Positions 15,358 through 23,195 of a stretch of 35,509 nt of DNA are shown piece after piece; the stretch's first letter is position 1; the number at the start of each line of letters is the position of its first letter. A model generated the notes under the pieces. That model ran no database searches and was not told the DNA's origin. It saw nothing but the letters and a program-made list of their open reading frames with translations. This stretch comes from Clostridiales bacterium (GTDB lineage Bacteria > Bacillota > Clostridia > Oscillospirales > QAKW01). The DNA is taken from NCBI GenBank assembly GCA_003343605.1, contig QAKW01000035.1, forward strand, positions 1 through 35,509. The letters are read 5' to 3'. The translations under genes and the position numbers were made by a program.

Positions 15358-17159
15358 CAGGAATCCAGCTTTAAAACAGCCATAAACGCCTCCTGCGGCA
15401 CCTCTACGCTGCCCAGCTGGCGCATCCGTTTTTTGCCTTCCTTCTGCTTCTCGAGCAGCTTCTTTTTGCGGGTGATATCCCCGCCGTAGCATTTTGCCAG
15501 AACATCCTTCCGCAAGGCTTTTACGGTTTCCCGGGCGATGATTTTTCCGCCGATACAGGCCTGGATCGGCACCTCAAACAACTGCCGCGGAATATGCTCT
15601 TTGAGCTTCTCCGCCATCCGGCGGGCCCGGGGATAGGCTTTATCGGTATGCACAATGAAGGAGAGTGCGTCTACAATCTCGCCATTGAGCATAATATCGA
15701 GCTTGACCAGCTTCGATTCCCGGTAGTCGGCCAGCTCATAATCCAGCGATGCATAGCCCCGGGTGCGGGATTTCAGGGTATCGAAAAAATCATAAATAAT
15801 TTCACCCAGCGGCAGCTCGTAATGAATATTCACCCGGTCGGAATCGATATAGCTCATATTTTTAAATAGTCCCCGCCGGTCCTGGCAGAGATCCATAATA
15901 TTGCCCACAAATTCTTTCGGGGAAATAATATCCGCCCGCACAAACGGCTCTTCTGTAGAAGCGATTTCTGCCGGGTCGGGATAGTTGGTGGGGTTGTCAA
16001 TCTGCAAAACCGTGCCGTTTGTTTTGAGCACCCGGTAGCTGACCGAAGGAGCGGTTGTAATAATATCGATCTGGAATTCCCGCTCGATCCGCTCCTGAAT
16101 CACCTCCATATGCAGCAGCCCCAGAAAACCGCAGCGAAAGCCGAATCCCAGCGCAACCGAAGTTTCCGGCTCGAAAAGAAAGGAAGCATCGTTGAGCTTC
16201 AGCTTTGCAAGCGCTTCGCGCAGGTCTTCGTAGCGGGCGCCGTCGGCCGGGTAAATGCCTGAGAAAACCATCGGTGTGCAGGGCTTATAGCCCGGCAGCG
16301 GGGCTTCGCAGGGCTGCGCACAGAGTGTAACGGTATCGCCAACGCGCGTATCCTCAACACTTTTGATGGAAGCGGTTAAATAACCAACCTGGCCGGCTTC
16401 CAGCAGCCCCGTTGCTTCCAGCCCCAGCGGGCGCAGGCAGCCGCATTCCACAACCTCGAATTCCGCACCGGTTGCCATCATCCGGATCCGTTCCCCGGTG
16501 CGCAGGGTACCCTCCATCATCCGAATATAAACGATCACGCCTTTATAGCTATCGTAATAGCTATCAAAGATCAGCGCTGAAAGCGGCGCGTTCGGATCGC
16601 CTTCCGGCGGCGGGATCTGATGCACCACGGCCTCCAGGATGCTTGGGATATTGACGCCGTTTTTCGCGGAAACCCGCGGCGCGTCCATTGCGGGTATTCC
16701 GATTACGTCTTCAATCTCTTTGGCCACCCGGTCAGGATCGGCCGCAGGGAGATCAATTTTATTGATCACCGGAATCAGCTCCAAATCGTGATCCAGCGCA
16801 ATATATGTATTGGCGAGGGTCTGCGCCTCAATGCCCTGTGATGCGTCTACCACCAGCACGGCTCCTTCGCAGGCGGCCAGTGCACGGGAAACCTCGTAAT
16901 TGAAATCCACATGCCCCGGCGTATCGATCAGGTTGATCTCATAATCCTCCCCGTTTTGGGCATGATAATCCAGCCGGACGGCGCGGGCCTTAATGGTAAT
17001 GCCACGTTCCCGTTCCAGCTCCATATTGTCGAGAAGCTGATCCTCCATTTCCCGTTTATCAACCGTATGGCAGAGCTCCAGCAGACGGTCGGCGATGGTG
17101 GATTTTCCATGATCTATATGGGCGATGATGGAAAAATTGCGGATGTTTTTCTGATTCAC
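15357..17159 (-). CDS. lepA: translation elongation factor 4 (LepA)
   Basis: This is the GTPase LepA/EF4, which binds ribosomes and affects translation under stress. A GTG at 17159, five bases after GGAGGA, gives 600 residues, the standard length. Motifs seen are AHIDHGKST (P-loop, residues 13-21), 'RERGITIKA' (switch I), DTPGHVDF, NKIDL and later EF-G-like domains ('GFGFRCGFLGLLHMEVIQER'). The LepA-specific C-terminus includes 'CYGGDITRKKKLLEKQKEGKKRM'. The upstream extension to 17246 is out of context and overlaps the preceding micro-ORF. Its GTG overlaps the stop of that micro-ORF as GTGA. Confidence 0.98.
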   Translation of the reverse strand: MNQKNIRNFSIIAHIDHGKSTIADRLLELCHTVDKREMEDQLLDNMELERERGITIKARAVRLDYHAQNGEDYEINLIDTPGHVDFNYEVSRALAACEGAVLVVDASQGIEAQTLANTYIALDHDLELIPVINKIDLPAADPDRVAKEIEDVIGIPAMDAPRVSAKNGVNIPSILEAVVHQIPPPEGDPNAPLSALIFDSYYDSYKGVIVYIRMMEGTLRTGERIRMMATGAEFEVVECGCLRPLGLEATGLLEAGQVGYLTASIKSVEDTRVGDTVTLCAQPCEAPLPGYKPCTPMVFSGIYPADGARYEDLREALAKLKLNDASFLFEPETSVALGFGFRCGFLGLLHMEVIQERIEREFQIDIITTAPSVSYRVLKTNGTVLQIDNPTNYPDPAEIASTEEPFVRADIISPKEFVGNIMDLCQDRRGLFKNMSYIDSDRVNIHYELPLGEIIYDFFDTLKSRTRGYASLDYELADYRESKLVKLDIMLNGEIVDALSFIVHTDKAYPRARRMAEKLKEHIPRQLFEVPIQACIGGKIIARETVKALRKDVLAKCYGGDITRKKKLLEKQKEGKKRMRQLGSVEVPQEAFMAVLKLDS

Positions 17160-17311
17160 AAAAGTCCTCCGAAGGTAAAGAAAGGCCGGTAACCGGCGTC
17201 GCCGAGAATTGCATGGGTGCCGGCGGCCGCCGCGTTGACGCCCCACAAGGTGAGGGCGGCAAAGCCTGATATCAATATGACGATTAATAGAATTCTTAAA
17301 ATCTTTTTCAT
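17156..17311 (-). CDS. micro-ORF: 51-residue membrane/secreted peptide
   Basis: The ORF begins MKKILRILLIVILISGF, a charged start and one long hydrophobic helix, and ends after a short outside tail (GYRPFFTFGGLL). The stop overlaps the lepA GTG as GTGA, so translation of the two would be coupled. The ribosome site is weak and is replaced by a palindrome just upstream. It could be a real small membrane peptide, or the truncated N-terminus of a SanA/YdcF-like protein, whose leaders look similar. Its function is unknown. Confidence 0.5.
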   Translation of the reverse strand: MKKILRILLIVILISGFAALTLWGVNAAAAGTHAILGDAGYRPFFTFGGLL

Positions 17312-17312
17312 A

Positions 17313-17327
17313 GGGTAAAGTTTACCC
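17313..17327. other. palindrome at the micro-ORF ribosome site
   Basis: GGGTAAA-G-TTTACCC is a perfect inverted repeat that ends one base before the micro-ORF start codon, where a Shine-Dalgarno sequence would be expected. Confidence 0.55.
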
Positions 17328-17331
17328 GCTT

Positions 17332-17356
17332 GGCGCTTCTTTATCCCCGAAGCGCC
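17332..17356 (-). other. hairpin spanning the GDPD stop codon
   Basis: GGCGCTTC and GAAGCGCC are separated by nine bases and enclose the end of the GDPD gene. There is no T-run, so it is more likely an RNA-stability or partial attenuation structure than a terminator. Confidence 0.5.
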
Positions 17357-18078
17357 TGCAGGATTTCTCTGGGAAGATCGGTAATGATTCCGGTTGCGCC
17401 TTCTGCAACAAGGCGTTGGGCGGTTGCAGGATCGTTCACTGTCCATACGTTGCAGTCCATCCCCCGCGCACGCGCTTTTTGCAGGTCTTCATATTGCTCA
17501 GCGCCGGAAATACTCGGATGAATGGCGAAACAACCCAGAGCCTGGGCATGCGCGCCCGCATTATAATGAGGTGAACTGAAAAGCAGTGCGGTTTTGGCAT
17601 GCGGATCCAGTTCCCGGAGCTTCACCAGAATGTATTCATCAAAGGAGGAATAAAAAATCCGCCCTGAAAGACCATACTGCGCGGCAAGCGCCAGCGTTTT
17701 TTCTTCAATATAGCCATATTCCCGATCGCTTTGCTGCTTGATTTCAATATTAAGAAGAGCCTGGTTTCCGCATAAAAACTCAAAAAGCTCCGAAAGCTTC
17801 GGCACAAAGGCTTCGCTCTGATACGCAGCGCCGAAAAGATCAGGGCAATGAACAGGGATACGGCTGAGCTCCTCATATGAGTGGCTGCCGATGGCAAAGT
17901 CTACCCCGCCGCAGCGTTTGAGATTGCTGTCGTGAGAAATCACAATTTCCCCATCCGCCGTGGTACAGATATCAATTTCAAGGCCGTCGGCACCTTCTTC
18001 AAGGGCGAGACGAAAGGAACACATGGTATTTTCAGGGCGGCGGGTGCGGCTGCCGCGATGGCCGTAAACTTTAGTCAT
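17341..18078 (-). CDS. glycerophosphodiester phosphodiesterase
   Basis: This enzyme (GDPD family, UgpQ-like) hydrolyses glycerophosphodiesters to glycerol-3-phosphate and an alcohol. It has 245 residues from the ATG at 18078. It carries YGHRG (His7) and RRPENT, then GLEIDICTTADGEIVISHD with Glu34, Asp36 and His49 as likely metal/catalytic residues, and 'LNIEIK' and 'WTVNDPATAQRL' as later conserved strands. There is no signal peptide, so it is probably cytosolic. Other ATGs at 18084 and 18087 lie closer to the GGAG site, so the start is uncertain by a few codons. It overlaps the end of the upstream membrane gene. Confidence 0.95.
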   Translation of the reverse strand: MTKVYGHRGSRTRRPENTMCSFRLALEEGADGLEIDICTTADGEIVISHDSNLKRCGGVDFAIGSHSYEELSRIPVHCPDLFGAAYQSEAFVPKLSELFEFLCGNQALLNIEIKQQSDREYGYIEEKTLALAAQYGLSGRIFYSSFDEYILVKLRELDPHAKTALLFSSPHYNAGAHAQALGCFAIHPSISGAEQYEDLQKARARGMDCNVWTVNDPATAQRLVAEGATGIITDLPREILQALRG

Positions 18079-18919
18079 TTTCATCATTCTCCTTTATTTC
18101 TGGAATATCGCTGATATAATCGTTCATTTCGCTGACATCGGGGCCCTCCGCCCGGGGAAAAACAACCGCTGCCGGGAGCCGGCGCAGCGTGTAGACCGCC
18201 AGCAGAATATAAAGCAGCCCCGTGAGACAAAGCAGCAGCGTTTCGGCCTTCCAGCCATGCAGCATCATGCCGGCAGCCGGCGCAAGAAAGGAAGCGAAGG
18301 AAAAAAGCAGCGTATAAAAGCCCGCGCGGGCGAGGCGATGCTGCGGAACCTCCCCGCCGGCAACGATTTTCATCAGGTTGAGCGCAAAAAACAGCAGCAC
18401 GCACAGCCCCAGCAGCCCCAGCGCATATTCGCTGATATGGATATATTTATAGGTATCCCAGAAATAGGCAATTACCGCCGCACCGAGATGAAGCAGCGGA
18501 AGGAGGGCCGTAAGGCCGGTTGCGCGGCCGAGTCGCGCCGGCAGGAACCAACCGATTGCACCCAGCAGGCAAAATAGGCCAACCAAAACAGAAGTGGGCT
18601 TTACGGAGCCGGTGAGGCATAAAATTCCCTGAGCAGCGGCAGTAAGACCCAGCAGGGCAAACAGGATACGCGGATAGAGCGCCTCCAGGCCAAGCGATGA
18701 GAAGCCAACCTGTACGCTTTTTCTGGCAATGCCGCAAAATACCGCCCAGGCAAGCCCAACCAGCAGCAGCCCGACAAGAAATCCTTCCAAAAAGCGGGGC
18801 AGGCCGCCTTTGAGATAATACCCTTCTTCATCGATGGCCAGGATATATTGCGCCACCCTTAAAATGCCCGCGATCAGGCCGATCAGGAAGACGCTGATAA
18901 AACCCGGTTTGATTTTCAT
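18071..18919 (-). CDS. integral membrane protein, unknown function
   Basis: The 282-residue protein has about seven membrane helices separated by short loops, beginning 'FISVFLIGLIAGILRVAQYIL' and ending with a charged cytoplasmic tail (ISDIPEIKENDEND). AAGGGAG precedes the ATG and a good promoter lies just upstream, making this the first gene of the lepA operon. It shares eight bases with the GDPD gene (to 18078). No family was recognised. Confidence 0.8.
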   Translation of the reverse strand: MKIKPGFISVFLIGLIAGILRVAQYILAIDEEGYYLKGGLPRFLEGFLVGLLLVGLAWAVFCGIARKSVQVGFSSLGLEALYPRILFALLGLTAAAQGILCLTGSVKPTSVLVGLFCLLGAIGWFLPARLGRATGLTALLPLLHLGAAVIAYFWDTYKYIHISEYALGLLGLCVLLFFALNLMKIVAGGEVPQHRLARAGFYTLLFSFASFLAPAAGMMLHGWKAETLLLCLTGLLYILLAVYTLRRLPAAVVFPRAEGPDVSEMNDYISDIPEIKENDEND

Positions 18920-18956
18920 AAAAATGGGGCTCCCTTCATATAATTATACATTATAT

Positions 18957-18985
18957 ATTATAAAGAGACCGCCGACAAAAGTAAA
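18957..18985 (-). promoter_or_regulatory. promoter of the lepA operon
   Basis: Minus-strand TTTACT (18980-18985) and TATAAT (18957-18962) are spaced 17 bases apart, 37 bases upstream of the first gene. Confidence 0.7.
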
Positions 18986-19002
18986 TAGCTTTTAGGAAAA
19001 TA

Positions 19003-19031
19003 TTGCAATTGGAAGCGGGATGTGTTAAAAT
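19003..19031 (+). promoter_or_regulatory. promoter of prfB
   Basis: TTGCAA (19003-19008) and TAAAAT (19026-19031) with a 17-base spacer. The predicted transcript starts near 19038, which rules out the longer in-frame start at 19022. Confidence 0.7.
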
Positions 19032-19063
19032 CTCGTTTGAGGATAAAAGAGAGAGGTATTTGC

Positions 19064-20176
19064 ATGATCATCATCGAGGAATATAAGCAAAAACAGAATG
19101 GATTCAAAAAGGAGCTGGATAATCTGGAGGAAGCGCTGAAAATTTCGGCACTCCGCCGCCAGATCGAAGAGGATGAAGCGCTTACCGCAGCGCCCGGCTT
19201 CTGGGATGATATCGAGCGCTCCCAAAAGGTTTTGCAGGTGATAAAAAATAATAAAGCGACCGTTGAAAATTTTGAAAAGATGCGTGCCGCATATGAAGAT
19301 TTGGGTGCGTTGCTGGAAATGGCGGAGATGGAGCCGGAGACGATGGAAGAGGATGTGCAGAGTGAATTCGCCGCCTTTGAAAAACGGCTGGAGGCCGCCA
19401 ATCTGCAAACCCTGCTGAGCGGGGAATACGATCAAAACAACGCGATTATCACCTTTCATGCCGGTGCCGGCGGCACCGAGGCGCAGGACTGGGTGGAGAT
19501 GCTTTACCGCATGTATCTGCGCTTTGCCCAGCGCCATGATTATAAGGTGACGGTTCTGGATTATCTCGATGGAGATGAGGCGGGAATCAAGAGCGCTTCT
19601 ATTCTTGTGGAGGGGCAGTATGCCTATGGATACCTCAAAAGTGAAATGGGCGTTCACCGCCTGGTGCGGGTTTCGCCTTTTGATGCTTCAGGCCGGCGGC
19701 ATACTTCATTTGCCTCGGTGGAGGTAATGCCTGAAATCGATGACAGCTGCGAGGTGGAAATCCGTCCGGAGGATATTAAAATGGAGGTATTCCGTTCCAG
19801 CGGCGCAGGCGGGCAGAAGGTCAATAAAACGTCTTCGGCCGTCCGGCTGATTCATCTGCCTACCGGCATTGTGGTTTCCTGCCAGAATGAACGCAGCCAG
19901 TTTCAAAATCGGGATATGTGCATGAAAATGCTGAAATCCAAGCTGGTTGAGATCAAAGAACGCGAAAATCTCGAGCGGATCGAGGATATCAAGGGCGATC
20001 AGATGAGCAACGGCTGGGGCAGCCAGATCCGTTCTTATGTTTTCATGCCCTACACACTGGTGAAGGATCATCGAACCAATTATGAGATGGGGAATATCGG
20101 CGCAGTAATGGATGGAGATCTGGATGGATTTGTAAACGCCTATTTGATCTATCTTTCGCAGCAGCCGGAAAAGTAA
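19064..20176 (+). CDS. prfB: peptide chain release factor 2
   Basis: RF2 recognises UGA and UAA stop codons and triggers peptide release. The 370-residue protein has the SPF stop-reading motif (VRVSPFDASGRRHTSF, residues 204-206) and the GGQ motif (RSSGAGGQKVNKT, 249-251) that reaches the peptidyl-transferase centre. AAPGFWDD in the N-terminal helical domain is also typical. The ATG at 19064 follows GAGAGG by about seven bases. Many bacteria need a +1 frameshift near codon 25 of prfB; here the frame is continuous across that region (LEEALKISALRRQ), so this regulation is absent. Confidence 0.97.
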   Translation: MIIIEEYKQKQNGFKKELDNLEEALKISALRRQIEEDEALTAAPGFWDDIERSQKVLQVIKNNKATVENFEKMRAAYEDLGALLEMAEMEPETMEEDVQSEFAAFEKRLEAANLQTLLSGEYDQNNAIITFHAGAGGTEAQDWVEMLYRMYLRFAQRHDYKVTVLDYLDGDEAGIKSASILVEGQYAYGYLKSEMGVHRLVRVSPFDASGRRHTSFASVEVMPEIDDSCEVEIRPEDIKMEVFRSSGAGGQKVNKTSSAVRLIHLPTGIVVSCQNERSQFQNRDMCMKMLKSKLVEIKERENLERIEDIKGDQMSNGWGSQIRSYVFMPYTLVKDHRTNYEMGNIGAVMDGDLDGFVNAYLIYLSQQPEK

Positions 20177-20184
20177 AAAAACAG

Positions 20185-20213
20185 TTGCTTTTTTAAATTG
20201 GCTATGATATAAT
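20185..20213 (+). promoter_or_regulatory. promoter of secG
   Basis: TTGCTT (20185-20190) and a perfect TATAAT (20208-20213) with a 17-base spacer, giving a leader of about 90 bases. Confidence 0.75.
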
Positions 20214-20238
20214 TACCAGTACATGGTTACTAAAATAA

Positions 20239-20280
20239 CTGGCGGGAAACCGGCGCTTGCTGCAAAGCGCTCCCCGGCAG
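20239..20280 (+). other. structured secG leader hairpin
   Basis: An inner perfect stem GCGCTT/AAGCGC and an outer CTGGCGGG/CCCCGGCAG stem with one mismatch fold the secG leader into a long hairpin 32 bases before the start codon. It does not match any riboswitch I recognise. Confidence 0.4.
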
Positions 20281-20311
20281 AAAAATATGGTCTGAAAGGT
20301 CGTGAAAAACG

Positions 20312-20560
20312 ATGGTACTTTATATTTTTGGTTCTGCAATTTTAGTGTTGGCGGTTGCTATTATTGTGTGCGTATCCGTTCAGCAGGGAAAATCTCAGGG
20401 TTTGGGCGCCATGGCCGGCGGCTCTGATGCGGATAGTTACTACAGCAAAAATAAAAACCGCTCGCGGGACGCGGTCTTATCAAAAATTACCGTAATCCTT
20501 GCGATCCTAATCGGCCTGTGCGTCATTGTGATGAACATTTTGAGTGTTGCCGGAAAATGA
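20312..20560 (+). CDS. secG: preprotein translocase subunit SecG
   Basis: SecG is the small accessory subunit of the SecYEG channel in the membrane. The 82-residue protein has two membrane helices (about 4-23 and 59-78) around a conserved loop: 'VCVSVQQGKSQGLGAMAGGSD'-type sequence followed by 'YYSKNKNRSRDAVLSKIT'. The length and pattern match Firmicute SecG. It follows prfB by about 135 bases with its own promoter and ends in a terminator shared with the PHP gene. Confidence 0.93.
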   Translation: MVLYIFGSAILVLAVAIIVCVSVQQGKSQGLGAMAGGSDADSYYSKNKNRSRDAVLSKITVILAILIGLCVIVMNILSVAGK

Positions 20561-20569
20561 TAATAAAAG

Positions 20570-20597
20570 AAACCGGATGGCGATCGCCATCCGGTTT
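20570..20597. terminator. bidirectional terminator between secG and PHP gene
   Basis: AAACCGGATGGCGA and its perfect complement form a 14-bp arm palindrome, with TTTTTT on the plus side and A-rich sequence on the other. Confidence 0.92.
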
Positions 20598-20607
20598 TTT
20601 ATTGCTT

Positions 20608-21549
20608 TTATTGCCATTCCGCCCGCTCATAAGCCCGTGTCATGGCTTTGCGGCCACGGGCGTCAGCAACCTCAAAGCGGATATATTCCGGATTCCGGTC
20701 CAGTGGGAAAGCGGCCTGTGTCAGCGTTTCCCCAAAGGCACGCCGGATCTCCGTATGGCGTGTTTCTGTGCGCATCATCAGAACCGCCGCCGGGCTGGTT
20801 TCCAGATAGACCCTTCCATTCTCGATATAAAGCTGCCTGATCAGCGGCCCGTTAGAGGCATAACAGTCTTTTTTCTCAAGGGCGCTCCAAATGGCATCAT
20901 AGGTCAGTTCCGGCGCCTTGATCATGGTAAAGCCCCCAAAACTATCGCAGCAGGGATCCTCTTCGCCAAACCGGTTGTGATTATCATCGGTTGCAACCGG
21001 CGCCAGGCGCCGTCCGGCGCGGAGCATCTGAACAAACTCTTCGTCTCCCCAGCCGTTGAGCATCTCTACCTCACAGCCCGTATTGAAAACTTCAAAGCCC
21101 CAAAGCCCCTCGAGCGGCAGGTAATCGCGCGCATCCTGCAGCGACCAGCGGGGATGATTATATTGCACCAAAAAGCCCGCTTCGTTTGCCCGGGCAATCA
21201 GCTCGTTGATAAACTGAACCTTATACTCCCGGCAAAAAGGAACAAATTCACTGCGGGTTTCTTCCCGCGCGTAAAAATTCAAATGATAGGTTCGCCGCCC
21301 ACCTTTCGGATCCCCTTCTCTGGAAATATCGATTTCCACGGCGTTCAGCGGCAAAAAGCCCTCCTCTTTCAGCTCCGGATGCGGCACCAGCCGGTTGTGA
21401 TCGGAAAAGGCAATGATCTGATAACCGTGCTGCAGGTAAAGCGCTTTGAGCTGTTCCGGCGTATAGCGGCCGTCTGAAAGTGTGCTGTGGCAGTGCAGGT
21501 TAGCCTTATAAAAATGCCCCTTACTGGGCAGCAGATCAACGCGGCTCAT
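20608..21549 (-). CDS. PHP-domain metal-dependent phosphoesterase
   Basis: A 313-residue PHP-fold phosphoesterase with the metal-binding motifs in order: LHCHSTLSDG (residues ~18-27), AFSDHN (~48), VEIDIS, 'VQYNHPRW' and 'VATDDNHN'. This places it with CehA/McbA-type PHP proteins that cleave phosphoesters on nucleotides or small molecules; the substrate is unknown. The C-terminal ~80 residues are beta-rich (YIENGRVYLETSPAA) and may be a small accessory domain. AGAGAGGATC precedes the ATG and a promoter lies just upstream. It is monocistronic. Confidence 0.88.
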   Translation of the reverse strand: MSRVDLLPSKGHFYKANLHCHSTLSDGRYTPEQLKALYLQHGYQIIAFSDHNRLVPHPELKEEGFLPLNAVEIDISREGDPKGGRRTYHLNFYAREETRSEFVPFCREYKVQFINELIARANEAGFLVQYNHPRWSLQDARDYLPLEGLWGFEVFNTGCEVEMLNGWGDEEFVQMLRAGRRLAPVATDDNHNRFGEEDPCCDSFGGFTMIKAPELTYDAIWSALEKKDCYASNGPLIRQLYIENGRVYLETSPAAVLMMRTETRHTEIRRAFGETLTQAAFPLDRNPEYIRFEVADARGRKAMTRAYERAEWQ

Positions 21550-21580
21550 TTTTAGATCCTCTCTTTCCTAATATGCCCTC

Positions 21581-21608
21581 ATTATAAACCATTTCAGTAT
21601 GAAGTCAA
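21581..21608 (-). promoter_or_regulatory. promoter of PHP gene
   Basis: Minus-strand TTGACT (21603-21608) and TATAAT (21581-21586) with a 16-base spacer. Confidence 0.75.
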
Positions 21609-21613
21609 GCAAA

Positions 21614-21641
21614 AACGGGAGAAAATATATTTTCTCCCGTT
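21614..21641 (-). terminator. terminator of the 22487-21640 operon
   Basis: AACGGGAGAAAA and TTTTCTCCCGTT form a perfect 12-bp stem with a TATA loop, followed on the minus strand by TTTTTG. It begins within the last gene's stop codon. Confidence 0.88.
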
Positions 21642-22182
21642 ATTTGATCCTTTTTCGTATCACAAATAAAAACAGCCGCTGCAGCGGAAGCCCAAAAATC
21701 GTACCAATCAGCGATATTGCCCAGTAACCCCGGTATTTTTTAAATAGACGCTTCAGCGCGCAGAATTCCAAGATCCTAATCCACAGATAAAAGGCAAAAG
21801 CTGCCAGCAAAAAAAGAACCGCAAGAGCAGATAAAAGTCTGATTGCAATCGATGCATACGCGTTTAGGTAGCCTACAGCCCCCCAAAGTGCGCAGACCAG
21901 GCCGGCAGAACCAAACACCAGCCACCACCAAAGCAGCAGCTCTGCCTGGCGGGCATTCCGCTCCATGCGGGCCAGGCGGATCTCATAATAGATCTGCACC
22001 ACCGGCAGCCAGGCAAAAAGGGCAGAGCCGTTACTTTGCCTTCTGCCGATCTGATAAAGCCCGATACCGCCGAAAACAAAGCACACAAAATAGAGCAACA
22101 CCCAGCAAAGCAACAGCAGAAAAACAATCTTCAGCCCGATGCTGCCGCGCAACGCCAGGGCCCATTGAACAACCGTATCCAT
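21640..22182 (-). CDS. membrane protein, unknown function
   Basis: This is a 180-residue protein with four or five hydrophobic helices, including 'KIVFLLLLCWVLLYFVCFVF' and 'LLSALAVLFLLAAFAFYLWI', plus a basic C-terminus (FVIRKRIK). The loop 'GLYQIGRRQSNGSALFAWLPVV' recalls small bacterial membrane proteins of unknown role. It starts five bases after the stop of the upstream gene, with only a weak ribosome site, so coupling is likely. A specific function cannot be assigned. Confidence 0.75.
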   Translation of the reverse strand: MDTVVQWALALRGSIGLKIVFLLLLCWVLLYFVCFVFGGIGLYQIGRRQSNGSALFAWLPVVQIYYEIRLARMERNARQAELLLWWWLVFGSAGLVCALWGAVGYLNAYASIAIRLLSALAVLFLLAAFAFYLWIRILEFCALKRLFKKYRGYWAISLIGTIFGLPLQRLFLFVIRKRIK

Positions 22183-22187
22183 CTGCG

Positions 22188-22487
22188 TTACGCTTTCTTT
22201 GCCAGCGCTCTTTGCAGCCAGATCTGGCCGATATCCAATGCCTCATAAAGACTCGTTTTCTCACTTTTTTTCTGGGAACGTTCAAAGATTGGAACATTTT
22301 CATCGGTGGAGAGCAGCTCTACTGTAACACGGGTTGGAACCCGCTCGTCGCTGCCATCAGTTTCCAGAATAGAAATAAAAATCACAAATGGATCCCGCGG
22401 ATCGCCATAATAAATATCGTCTTTACAGCGCACCAGCGGATATCCCTTATAGACCGGAAATGGAATTTTTTCTTTTTTAGCCGCCAT
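22188..22487 (-). CDS. conserved hypothetical protein
   Basis: The 99-residue soluble protein starts MAAKKEKIPFPVYKGYPLVR. The ATG at 22487 is preceded by AAGGAGG. It has the pattern of a conserved Clostridia family of unknown function: 'PLVRCKDDIYYGDP', 'VTVELLSTDE' and a C-terminal helix 'SLYEALDIGQIWLQRALAKK'. It is likely a small alpha/beta protein. It is the first gene of a two-gene operon with its own promoter and a leader hairpin. Confidence 0.8.
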   Translation of the reverse strand: MAAKKEKIPFPVYKGYPLVRCKDDIYYGDPRDPFVIFISILETDGSDERVPTRVTVELLSTDENVPIFERSQKKSEKTSLYEALDIGQIWLQRALAKKA

Positions 22488-22518
22488 AGCCAGTGGATCC
22501 TCCTTTATAAAATGAGTA

Positions 22519-22538
22519 CCCGGCAATTACTTGCCGGG
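22519..22538 (-). other. leader hairpin upstream of the conserved hypothetical gene
   Basis: CCCGGCAA-TTAC-TTGCCGGG is a perfect 8-bp stem located in the 5' leader, about 16 bases upstream of the ribosome site. It may affect translation or transcript stability. Confidence 0.5.
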
Positions 22539-22555
22539 GGACCTTTGTTTTATTT

Positions 22556-22584
22556 ATTTTACCATACCGAAGCAGGAATGTAAA
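22556..22584 (-). promoter_or_regulatory. promoter of the 22487-21640 operon
   Basis: Minus-strand TTTACA (22579-22584) and TAAAAT (22556-22561) with a 17-base spacer. Confidence 0.7.
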
Positions 22585-22703
22585 CATGAATTTTTCATTC
22601 TGTTTTTGAGCCGGTATTTTTACCTCTGGCAAAAAAACGGTTTTTTAATATTTCTGCACACTTGGGGCAGGCCGCCGTAAGATGTAGAGAAAGGAGAACC
22701 GCT

Positions 22704-22937
22704 ATGGATGATTTTGAATTGCGGGATATGCTTACACCGCCTCTGCGTTATCAGGCCGAGGCTCTGGAGGCTCTGAGCGTACCCGTTGTAAATACGAACC
22801 CACCGAGCGGCCCTGCCCTGGCAATGGCCTATGTCCCCAGCCAGCCCTGGGAAGAGCTGTATGAATCGGAAGAAGCCCTGCAGAGAGGGACCATTTTCCG
22901 GCAGTTGGATCTGCCCTTTGAAGGGAGGCGCGGCTGA
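22704..22937 (+). CDS. cotJA: spore coat-associated protein CotJA
   Basis: CotJA is a small protein of the inner spore coat whose gene is normally the first of the cotJABC operon. The 77-residue product shows the family core 'LAMAYVPSQPWEELYESEEAL' followed by QRGTIFRQLDLPFEG. AAAGGAGAACCGCT precedes the ATG at 22704; the in-frame extension to 22662 has no ribosome site. It is followed two bases later by cotJB. In Bacillus the operon is made in the mother cell under SigE, but I could not identify a clear SigE promoter here. Confidence 0.93.
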   Translation: MDDFELRDMLTPPLRYQAEALEALSVPVVNTNPPSGPALAMAYVPSQPWEELYESEEALQRGTIFRQLDLPFEGRRG

Positions 22938-22939
22938 AA

Positions 22940-23191
22940 ATGACTGAACAGGAAAAAATGCGTGAGGCAGTATATGCCAATGGCTTTGCGGTTGATGAAG
23001 CCCGCCTGTTTTTGGATACCCATCCCAGCAGCAAGGAAGCCATGGATTATTTTCAGAAAAAGATGAACATGTATCAGGAGGCTCTCAGGCGTTACGAAGA
23101 AAATTACGGCCCGATCACTCCGGAAAGCGGCGTGATGGACGGAAACTGGGCCTGGGCAACTTATCCCTGGCCCTGGGAAGGAGGAATGTGA
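22940..23191 (+). CDS. cotJB: spore coat protein CotJB
   Basis: CotJB is a small helical spore coat protein. The 83-residue sequence has FAVDEARLFLDTHPSSKEAM and 'YFQKKMNMYQEALRRYEENYGPIT', matching the conserved family body, and a Trp/Pro-rich end (NWAWATYPWPWEGG). The gene starts two bases after cotJA and ends with GGAGGAATGTGA, which supplies the ribosome site for cotJC. The neighbours and order are the classic cotJABC arrangement. Confidence 0.94.
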   Translation: MTEQEKMREAVYANGFAVDEARLFLDTHPSSKEAMDYFQKKMNMYQEALRRYEENYGPITPESGVMDGNWAWATYPWPWEGGM

Positions 23192-23195
23192 GCCT

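Noticed and set aside
19064..19180. Programmed +1 frameshift in prfB
   Set aside because: There is no in-frame UGA in the N-terminal codons and the frame is continuous to the stop.
22600..22703. SigE promoter upstream of cotJA
   Set aside because: SigE control is expected from Bacillus, but no sequence here fits both boxes at the right spacing well enough to list.
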